Shown here piece after piece: positions 49,901 to 61,900 of a stretch of DNA of 64,000 nucleotides; the first letter of the stretch is position 1, and every line of letters begins with the position of its first letter. Origin of the DNA: Liolophura sinensis (lineage: Eukaryota; Mollusca; Polyplacophora; Chitonida; Chitonidae); NCBI RefSeq assembly GCF_032854445.1, contig NC_088302.1, positions 31,713,979-31,777,978 of the forward strand, given 5' to 3'. The position numbers and the translations under genes were made by a program. Below the pieces are notes generated by a model. That model made no database searches, was not told the DNA's origin, and saw only the letters and a program-made list of their open reading frames with translations.

Positions 49901-52900
49901 CAGTTTTAATTAGTTCTTCCTCTCAATGCCTTAAAGAAAACACAAGTCTGAATATGTCATAGTATACTGAAAGTGGACCAACTAGTGTTTCTTTTTATTT
50001 CGTTTTGTCAGTTTCAAACCAGGAAGTAGGAGGACTGTATGTACACGTGCTCGGTATAATTCAATTCTTAAACCTTTTTGCATGTTTGCAAGGTGTTTAT
50101 TCAAGTATATTCTAAAGGCATTATTTACTGATGAGTGATGAGTGAGCAAAGCCCTGAAACTGGTGAATCCACCCACTGAAGCTTTGTCTCCAACATCAAA
50201 TTATGTGTGTGTGTGATATGGTATGTATGTGTGCTTTGAGTTTCACGTCGTACTGAACAATTTTTTTTTAGTCATTATGACGTCATGCAGTAGCGCATGA
50301 CTGCCAAGTTTAAAGTTTTAGGTGTAACCTCACTCAAACTTAAATCCAACATGTCCAGATAGCATGACAGACTCTCTAACCCATGTAGCTGATCATTTAT
50401 TTATTTATTCATTGATCCAATTGGTGTTTTGCGCTGTAAAACAAGAATATTTCACTTATATGACAGCGGTCAGTATTAGCATACTGGAACACGACATATT
50501 AACATGGTGGAAACCGGGTCAGGGGGAAACCCACGACCATCCTCAGGTTGCAACCAGTCCTTGCACTATCCCCTTCATGCTGAACGCCAAGTGAGGAAGT
50601 TACAACTTTCTCTTTTAAAGTCTTAGGTGTGACTCGATCAAGGATTGATCCTGGATCTACCGGTCCCGAAGCAGAAGCTCTACCAACTGTGTTATCCGGG
50701 CCAGTATTTCTACGAGTGTTAATTGTATATATGTGTGATGATTGTATTATGTGTAACGACGTAACCTGCAGTAATCTAATACATTTTGTTCAATGCATAC
50801 GGAGTTCCCATCATTTAAAACACAGAATCTGTTTTTTACATTAAAAAATGGTTCAAATGATTGGACACACCAGCAAGGCCAGGTACAAAAGAAAGGTAAT
50901 GGGTGGTAAATGAGCTAAAATTTTACCACCGATGCCAAGTTCCAGATTTTACCCAATTCTGGGAATTCTATTGATCACAGAAAGGTGTTTTGACGATTGA
51001 TTGGAAGTTAGGCTAGTATATCCTGTCAGAAAAAGCATAAGTTATAAATCAGCACTAAAAGCAATACTTCATGACATTTATTTGCCTCTAAAAATGAGCT
51101 TTCTTGGGCAAAATTTTACTTCATTTACAGTACTGCTCGACCCTAATGATACACTTGACAGTTATCCTTCTCCCACCCTGCAACCATCTTGATCAGATGT
51201 GGGCCAGATCCTACATGGATAATAATGGGTGGGTCCATGCCAGGATGTTGGCCTCTTCCTGATTGCATCTTACGCGGATCTTGATGGGCTGGTGCATGTA
51301 GACTCATTTAGACCATTTTACGGCATTTAAGCCTTTGCCCACATACTCGCTGTAATCATGACATGATGTACCTTCAGTCTGCTTACCTTGTACGGCAGGC
51401 ATGGTGGCATAAAAGTACTAGTGAATGGTCTTTAATGCGCCTAACTCTCACTCATTCAAGCCAGTAAAAAGGTGAGCTAGGCCAATGCATGACTTCCGAG
51501 TTTCGCTTTCCCATTTCTCATCGAAGTTTATTAGTGTCAATGGAAATGTACAATCGTAACCTCAATCCAGGACAATTGGAGACGCAAAAAGTTCTCGCAA
51601 AAAGCTGTACTCGTATCATAAATTAGCCATACGTGGCACCTAAATTACAATGTATATTTTCTGTTATAACTATAACAATACGGTATATTTGGCACGAAAA
51701 TAGCCAATAATTGCAGACACAGTCAAAACTCGATCTATGTATTACCATGGTTATGTGCTAATTAGTAACTACGACGGGAACTAGACAGTTGTGAATATTT
51801 TTTTTCATTCCGAGAGAATAAACAGGGTTGGTGTCAAATAACGCGGCATTTGTTAGATGGGTGCGAATGTTATTGTATGTTGTAAAACCCTATGCCGATC
51901 ATGGTCGGATCTTATGCCCATTATACACTGATGGTACACACATCTTGGCTGCATGATTGGCACATGATGTGAACACCTTCCTGTGATACATTGCTAGGAT
52001 CCAGCAGTGCTTATAATAAATGCGTCTTTTAATACATACCCCATGGCGATCACTTTCGACTTGCGTCCAGCTTTATGAGTCTTTCCCGCAGAAATATCCG
52101 TCAGTGGGATACCAGTGGGTGTTTTCAGTTTACAGACCTCAATGGTACACTGATGATTTCCTTCGATCTGCTTCAGACTAGATTTTCCATCCGAAGTCTC
52201 GGTGAAAAATTGATAAATACCTTAAGGATAAGAAGAAATAAAACAATTTGTTCAATTTTTCATTACCAGAAGATAGTATAGAGGTTAAAGCATATGTCTG
52301 CTTGTTTGCTTGCTTTAGTTGTAAATATATTAAGTATAGTGGCAATAAACAATGTAAACAGCCTGATTTAATCACTTAACAAGGTTTAACATTGTACTTT
52401 TCACTTAATATATGACAGTGGCCAGCATTGTGGTGGGATGGAAATCGGGCTGAAGCCAATGACCATCCGCAAGTCACCCCAAGGTGGGGGCAGTTTCATG
52501 AAGCATATTTAGTGTTAAGTAGCTCTTTATAGCTAAGTGCATTTTATATCTCTAGAACATACGTTAATTGTCAAAGTAGTTAAGAGCTTACTTAACTGTA
52601 CATGTAAGTGCACTTCATGAAATCCGCCCTTGGACTTGAACTCACAACGGCCACAATGGTATAAGGATCCTGTGTCACTTGCGCCATGTGCTATATTTTT
52701 TACTTGACTGACAGATACATCAAAGGAATACCACAGGCACTTGATGCCACTCCATCTGACTATGTACAATTCAGGAATGCACTTCTAAATTTGTTGTTGT
52801 TTGAATACTATTTCAACAGGCATGATTGCATATTTTAGAAGGCTATAATTTTTCCTAGCTAGCCAACATGTGACTTGGCTGACAATTAAATGTCTATATC

Positions 52901-55900
52901 ATAGTCTTCCATCCATCATCACAAGTCCATTTGTGAAGAAACAGATTACAACTGCACACATTATAACACTTTATACTGATGTATTTATCTGATAGTTGTT
53001 TTCTGCCCTACTCCAGATTTGTTCACTTATACTATGGGCATGCATTTTATGGGTGAACCGGAAACAGCTGAGGTATACTGGCTGGAATAAATCACTGACC
53101 TTTGTCAAGTCACTGACAGACTTTGCCAAATGTCAGGATGAGCACTATGTTGGTGGAAGACATGTGACCAAAAACCAGAGCTAGAGTGCACATATGTCCC
53201 ACAAGAGCCATGCCCCACCCCCACTTTTCTTGAAAGATAAAGTTTTTATGGAGTGTGGATAATATAACTTACCTGCTATGTCAACACGATGACGTCCAGT
53301 AACATTTTCCTCTAGTTCCTTGATAACCCCTACACCACCATCAAGATTTCTTCAAAAATAACAGAAAACATAATATGTGTGGTGAAATTGTATTCAGAGG
53401 AAACCTATTCACAAATACTTCTTGGCAAACAATCTGGTGTGGAATAACAACTATCCACAAATACTTGTTGGCAGACAATCTGGTGTGGAATAACAACTAT
53501 TCACAAATACTTGTTGGCAGACAATCTGGTGTGGAATAACAACTATTCACAAATACTTGTTGGCAGACAATCTGGTGTGGAATAACAACTATTCACAAAT
53601 ACTTGTTGGCAGGCAATCTGGTGTGGAATCTTCCTGTAGCATGCGACGCTTTCTGACAAGCTCACACACATAAAATAAAACAATTTAGGTTACAAATCTG
53701 TAATCGATGAAGTGAGCCTTAACAAAAATTTAGCATGTATTTTACTTAGCAGACAGAACCAGTGTGCAGACTTTTGAGACTCTCTTCGAAAAAAATACCA
53801 TATATACAGTGCATATCATTATCTTACATGTATACAATAGAAGAGTAGCGAAGTTTCGAGTTCAAACTCTTTCATAGGTAAAACGAAGTACTACTGAATC
53901 ATGTGACCTGTTAAAAATGTCAAGCAACTATTTTGATCACCTTTACACTAATGTGGGTACGTGAAAAAAAGTTTCACAAAACGTGTTTAGAGTGAATGTA
54001 AATAAACGATGACAAAAACTGAGGAGATGATTTGTGGACGTATGAATTAAGTTCCTCAAAGAATTCAAGAAGGGTGGAGACTTTTACGACTACACTAAAA
54101 GTAAATTAACTGCAAATTTGTGAGCCTGTGAGCCTGTGAGCCTCAGCTTGATGTGCATATCTGAAAATGAACAACTGACACTGACATCCAGGGAACTACT
54201 TCATGTTCTTTTCATAGACAGTCTCCAACTATATTTCAAACTAACAGTTCTGGTTTAACAAAGCAAGAGTATAAGTAAGTCTGAAACAGATTTCACATGC
54301 AGACACAATACATATGTAGATATTAACCTGTCCACTGAGTTTGACTTACTACTAACAATATTTAATTTACTTCCGAATTTTCTAGCTCACAGGATACATG
54401 AAAGATTAACTCTAAAATGAAGATTATAGTTTTAATGGAAGTGAAGACAGTTATGTGCAAACAATGAAAAAAAGAATTCAGTTTTGAGGCATATTTTATA
54501 CCTTTTATTATCTGTTTTATGCACATTTTGTCTAACTGGTTGAAAATTTTTGAAAATGAAAACTTACTGGGAACACAGGACTAGCTTAGCATCCCAATTT
54601 GGACTTTTCCCCACAAAAGTTGTTTTTACAGGTATACCCGCTGACATCACAACACCAGGCATCTTAATTACCAAAATGGCTATTGGGGCTTTCAGGAAAC
54701 TATAGTTTTGTAGTTTAAAAAATTTAGATTTGGTATCAAGGCTAGCAAAGAGATTGCCTGTAGAAAACTGGAACCCCCCGCCACCCCCCACCCCCACCCC
54801 CACCCTCACCCTACCTGGTTTAATATTGTTCTTTACATGTATGCAAAATGTCAGTTCAATACCAGTACTTTCTGAAATACCCTCCCCCAAATTTACATTA
54901 ACACTGATTTAACATTGTTGTCCTTCTTAATGCACGCTGATGTTCGAGGTATGACATAAGCCTTGGTTTCTGTGCAAACCATTCAGAAAGAGAAATAAAA
55001 ACTGATCTAAAACATGTGTACATATTTAGTTCCAGCCGACCTTACCTTAAATTGCTTTGTGGCTGAAATTTCTCGATGTCGCGTCGTCCTGTGTTAGTCA
55101 GTGAATTCTGCGAGGTTACCATTTCTTTTTCCTCTGACCCGACTCCCTTCACTGACTGCTCTCCTGGCCTCTGTGACGGAGAACCTAGAGGTGGGAAGTC
55201 ATTCTGAGAATAGGTGAACTCCTTACTTGACTTGTCCAAGTGATGTTCTGGAGTTGGCCAATGACTTCTACATCCATAAGCTGAGCTGGGCTGACTTGAA
55301 TCCCACCTACAGCCAGACTGCTGACCTTCAGGCTTTGCAGACCAACTTCCTGGGACATGACTTAACGTCGCCCACCCTGATCTGGCAGACTGACCCCCTA
55401 GACCACTGAGAGGCTGACTGTCCCCACGGGGATAGATCATCTCAGGACAGTGAACCAGTGGCCTTGACTGTGACATATCAACCTGATCATAAGCTACTAT
55501 GTCAACCTCTGCTCCTGTAATCTTGTCAAAGGGGTCAGGTAACAGGATTTCAGTGAGTCCTGAGCGAAGTTCCTTAAGAGCTTTCTGGACATCTGCTCTG
55601 AACCCATGAAGCTTGATGCAACATGGTTGACCTTTATCATGGTAGAATGAAGCAGCCACATTGAGTCTGTCACAAATCAACTTCACGTCTTCTTCTTTCT
55701 GAAGTCCAGGATAACGGGCAAGATGGACACTTTCTTCGCCAACTTTCCTCTGAAGAATGTGAGTGATAGCAGCCTCTGCCTCAGTGGAATCAGTAGATAC
55801 AAAAACCTCCAATGATGGCAATTCAGAATTGATATAAACTGCTGCAGTAATGTCCTCTTCAGCCAGAATTTTTTCAAGATTTGTCTCTCCCCCTGCCTGT

Positions 55901-58900
55901 GCTAGAACTGTAACCATGGCCGCTGATAGTGGCCGACACTGTTTTAAACTAGAAATACGATACATCTGACTCTGTAAACTTCCTTTCAACGCCATGACTT
56001 CGTTGAATGTACCATGAATTAGTATCATCTTTTTATCTGTGTCTATCACAATATTTCTTACAGTGGACCCCCAAAGTTTCTGTATGAGGCGGTAACATGG
56101 TAGCTCACTGTGGCTGATACCTCTTTCCCACTCTATTAAGTCTATCTGAGGCTGAGCTTCATGACCATACAGCTCCCCAAAAGAGCTGTCCTCACTAGAA
56201 GCCCCCGTTTGCCCACATGGAGTGCAACATGAGCCTGTATCCGATTCTGCAGCGTCTGGACTCTTGTTTCCCACTGATCCAAACCATGGGTTGATAGTCA
56301 GTGGTTGCTTATCCAATACGTGGCTCTTGCTGCAGAGACGAGCGACATCTGCAGCTGAAATCAGAAATGTTTTTGTTCTTTTATTTCATTGTTGTTTGAT
56401 GTCATACTCAATCTATGGAATTGGAAGCAGAGAAGATTTGTTCCCCTTCGCAGCATACATCCAAGCTGTGCAATGGGTAGTAGATGGAAGGAAGGTACAT
56501 TTGTTTCTAAGTGCCTGTCCACTTAACAACAATCACTTTTGCCCTATTGTGGTATCTTTTATCATATGGACAGATTGCCGGAGTTTTCGCCTGTACAAGA
56601 GTGGACTGGATCTATAAACTTTGTCAAGTAAAAAACTGTATTTACAAAGTTTTTAACGCCCATAATTTTCCATGGATTGTAAAAGTTTGGTAACGTGAGA
56701 ACTCGTGACACAGACTAAATCAACCTTTCTGTGTAAAAACGTATACAGAGTGATGGACTTTCGATTATCATGAAAAAGACATGACACTCACGAGAATACA
56801 CCGACATCCTTTTTTAGTGCTTGCTACAGGTTGTCATTGCGTGATCATCCGTTAAATTTGGTGAAAGTTTAAAATACATTTACTTGCTCTACTTGCTGGA
56901 CAATATGGGATGGTGCTGGACAATATAGGATGGTGCTGGACAATACAGGATGGCGCTGGACAAAATGGGATGGCGCTGGACAATATGGGATGGTGCAGAA
57001 CAATATGGAATTGCACTGGACAATATGGGATGGTGCTGGACAATATGGGATGGTGTAGGACAACATGGGATGGTGCTGGACAATATGGGATGGTGCTGGA
57101 CAATATGGGACGGTGCTAGAATATATGGGATGGTGTAGGACAATATGGGATGGTGCTAGAATATATGGGATGGTGCTGGACAATATGGGATGGTGCTGGA
57201 CAATATGGGATGGTGTAGGACAATATGGGATGGTGCTAGACAATATGGGATGGTGCTGGACAATATGGGATGGTGCTGTCTGGATTTTGTCAAATCAGCT
57301 ACCATTCATGCACATGTACCCTGTATATTATACATGTATGTCAATGTTCGTATTTAGGTGACCAGATGCTGACCCAATGAACTATGGATTCAGTGATAAA
57401 GCCCTGCCCACCAATTAAAAAATTACTGCCCTTTAAGTCAAAAAAATTCTTGAACAAGAGTCAAACAAATACAATAAAAAATTCATTAAGCTTGAGTGTC
57501 AAACATGCTAGAGATGTACCAATGTACCAACAATTTCCATTACATTTATACCTAATGATTAAGGTAAGCTATCATTTTAACTTACCTGATGCTCCTTCAA
57601 ATTGAACCACAGCTTTTTTCTCCTCTTTGGTGAAATGTAGTATGATAACATTACAAGTATCTGGCATGGAAGTTTGGCATGAGTTTGTTATGAAAATTTC
57701 CAGGTATTCATCGTCAACCTTGTCGGAGAGCCAGGCCACAGAGACACAGTCTGTCACAGGCTGCAACTGAGCACTGCCAATCACTGGTTTGAAATCTGAG
57801 GTCTCCAACTTATGCACAACGTCTTGCCAGTTAACATCTAACAATATCACAAAAACAAAATCAAAATTTCGGGACAAACAATGTTGTGACACTTGTTGTG
57901 GTAAGAGGTAGATTACAAAGTACATATTGCCTTGCTTAATATCTTAAACCATTGCCTAAAGATCAAGTCATCCACTTTTTTGATAAAAAAAAGTTATTTT
58001 ATTTTTCTTTCAATTCAACCAACCAACATAAATTACCAAGTTTTGGTTTTCTTTGTTTCTTTGTTATTCTTTGGTTATATAATACCAGCCTCAAATGATG
58101 TATTTATTTTATTTATTTATTCCATAGGTGTTTTATGCCAAACTCAAGAAGATTTCTCTTATACAATGGTGGCCAGCAATAATGTAGAAGGAAACGGGGC
58201 AAAAAAAAGCCATGACCACCCACAGGTTGCTGGAAGACCTCAAATGATCTAACAATAAATCTTAAAACACTTTCACTGGTAAATACATGTACTTGTATTC
58301 GTATGTATTCGTAAATTTTATTTGATTGATTTTCAAAGCCATATGACGAAGCCACTGCCCTTCACTGAGTAACTGACAAACTTCCAAACTCTGAGCCTAT
58401 GTGGACTGGAGCATTTAACCCTCATCGGTCAAGGGCCAATGGGAAGCAGGGCCCATGGGAAGCAGTGAGTATCAACTGTTGAATGCCCCAGTCACCTGGT
58501 TTTAGCATAGTAATATTGGCCATGGTTGTACAATGGTAGTATTGGCAGGTTTTGGAAGGTTTTGGACTTGGCTGGGGAATGGCAGTGACCTGGCTATGGA
58601 ATGGTAGTGATTTGGTTGTGAAATAGTCAAGTACTGGTGGTAGTTGTACAATGGTAGTATAGCCAGATTGTGGAGAGGTTTTGGCTGTGGAATGGCAGTG
58701 AGCTGGTTGTAGAACGGTTTGGGCTGTGGTTGTGGAAGGGTTTGGGCCTTGGTTCTTCTAGAATGGTAGCTGCCTGGTTCTAGAATGGTTTGGCCTTGGC
58801 TGTGTGTAATGGTCATGACCTGGTTGTTGAACGATTCTGGCTTTGGCCGTGAAATGGTAGTGACCTAGGGTCATAGAATGGTAGTGGCTTGATCACGAAA

Positions 58901-61900
58901 TGGTAGTGACATTGCTGTAGAATTGTTTTGACTTGGTTATGGAATGATAGTGGCCCGGTTGTGGCATGGCAGTAGAGCCAAGTTGTGGAATGGTTCTGGG
59001 CCTTAGTTCTAGAATGGTAGCCAACTGATTGTTGAATGCTAGCTACCTGGCTGTAGAATACCAGGGCCCTTGATTGCAGAACTGTAGGCATCTGGTTGTA
59101 GAATGTTAATGGCCTTCATTGTAGAATGGTATTGGTCTGGTTGTAAAATGCTAGTCGTCTGGTTGTAGAATGGTAGCTGGATGGTTGTGGAATGGATTTG
59201 GCCTGGTTGTAGAATGAAAGTGACTTTGGTTGTATAATGGTTTTGGCCTTGATGTGGATGGTACTATAGCCTGGTTACATAAGATATACACATGACTGGT
59301 CACTTTATCCACTGATCCCCGTCAGCCTTGAGATATGTGGAAAATGAGGAATACATGCTGCTTGCTACAGGTAAACACACAGAGAGCTATATACACAATG
59401 ACTTGTTATTGAAAACCCTTAGCCAGAGTGGAACTGTTTCCTCAAACAAGGCAGTCTTACCAGGCTTGTCAGAACGAACGACGAATGTCACATCTCTATC
59501 TCCTGGTTTATACTGGGGAGAAATCTTCACTGGAGCTGACATAATTTGACTCAGGCGAGAAGTGAGGTCTTTAAATGAAAGTTCACAGGTCAATCCCTGG
59601 AAAAGTCACAAAGTAACAAAACATGCTCAAAAGTCAAAATTTATAATTTCAATATGATGCATAGCTTTTAGCCAGGAAATTCAATCTGGGGCACATTTGT
59701 CTAAACATTAAAACACCTATCACAAGGTCCAATAATCAAGCATTTAACTCAAATTTAAAATTATTACTTAAATCAAAACTAACTTTTTTTTAGATTTGTG
59801 TATAAAGACTGTAATAATAATACAAAAATGTATACATGTACCTGATGTAAGGCCCAAAAAATAACAACATTGCACATGCATATCTAAGATGGACACAAAC
59901 CCATTAGCAAAATTCCAAAGAGCTCCACATTTTAGACATGATAGTATACACTGCATTACTGCTAGCATATCACATAACACAAAACAGCATTATAGCATGA
60001 TAGTATACACTGCATTACAGCTAACATATCACATAACACAAAACAGCATTATAGCATACCGTCAGATTCATTTCCCACTTTTCTGTACAACTGGATTCCT
60101 CGTCAGGATCCCCAGGTCTTCTAGATGAATTAGCCATTTCCTCTTTCTACATGAACATTTACTAAAAGTGTTATCCACAGAAACAACCCCATTGATAGCT
60201 TCAAATGTTTCCAAGATACATGTAATGCAGTCACAAAATGGTTATTTAATAGGCCAAAGATTTTAGCAGACAGATTTGTGTAAGATATTTTATTTTTTTA
60301 AGATTATATGTTTACTGTATTTCAACCCTTGATATTTTTTTGCACAATTCATTCATTTATTGATTTATTTGTTTGGAGTTATATTATACACTCAAGAATA
60401 TTTCACTTTTACGACGATGACCAAAATTACGGCAAAGGAAAGAAGGCAGAGCCATAGGGATATCTTCCCACATATTTTTGGTACAAGAAGCTTCTACAAA
60501 ACAAACCTCCTTTTCCATATATCAACCTCTATGTCAATAATTAACCAGAGATTTTCATTCAGTTTAAAATATTAAAATAACTGTGATGTTGTCCATTTAA
60601 TCAGATGAATATGTACAGGCCTCATCATCCATCTGTCCAACTTTTACCTCATTGTTGGCCACAGCATCATCCGTAATACATGGTCCAGGATTATTTCTGT
60701 TGTTGTTTGCTACAGGAAAACTCATGTTTCTGGATACAGGATCATCTCTGTTGTTGTTGGCTACAGGATTATCTTTGTTGTTGTTGGCTACAGGATCATC
60801 CTTCTTGCTGGATACAGGATCATCCTTCTTGCTGGATACAGGATCATCCTTCTTGCTGGACACATGTTCATCCTCATTGTTGTTGGGTACAGTTCTGCCA
60901 TCCTAAAAAAAAAACAACAACTTGGAAATGATCAATAAAAGCTTCCTCACTTGCTTGGAAAAGATTAACACAAAATGCACATCCCAATATATGCCTAAAT
61001 TATGGATAACAGTACATGTATTGTCACCTCTGCTGTGGGAATTCTAATTGGGACCAAAATATGCTAAAACTCAATGGATCTCCCCTAATTTAATTGCTGA
61101 CATTGCATCATTTCACATCGTGATGAATTTACTCTTTGGGGTGCACGCAGTAAAAATAGTAAGAAGTCAGACTCAAAGTGCTAATTGCTGTTTACACCCA
61201 TACCTACTTCAAAACAAAAAGTCACTAAAACCACAGAGATACATTGGCATTGTTATTAACAGTTACAGGCACACCCAATCAGCAATTCCTTGATCATGCT
61301 GTATATGAAAACTGCATTAATTAATGAAATTGATCATGCTGTATATGAAAACTGCACCAATCTGATTGGTGTTTTACGCTGTACTCAAGAATATTTCACT
61401 TATACGACAATGCCCAGCATTATGGTGGGAAGAAACCAGGCAGAGTCCGGGGAGACCAACAACCATCTGCAGCTTGTTGGCAGACTTTCACACTCAATTA
61501 TGAGCTGTTCCCATGATCAGGTTTTCACATTTCACGTGTGCCACATCCCAATCACACACCTTTACATATATGTGTGCTAATAACAAATGAATGCTTTGGT
61601 GGCCTAACAGTTAGAACCGCCTCGGAGTTGGGAGACCTGGGATCAAACTCGGATCAGGTCATATGAAATACTTTAAAAAAGGCACCTGTAGATGTCTTGC
61701 TTGGTGCTCAGCACTGAGAGGTGAGAGCCAGGAAACAGGCCTTGAAACGGCAAACAACTGTTCAGGTAAAATGGAAGTCATGTTAAAGCAATATCTTGTG
61801 AACGGTTGTCTATTCTGAGCACTCATTATGGAACAAACATTCGTACACATGCATTTCAGGTACACATGGATTTCTCTGAGAAATATCTGTCACCAACCTC

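Noticed and set aside
56852-57361. IPYCPAPSH-type and QYGMVLDNMG-type repeat proteins
   Set aside because: Both strands of the 20-bp minisatellite stay open in several frames; it lies between well-supported exons 6 and 7 of gene B.
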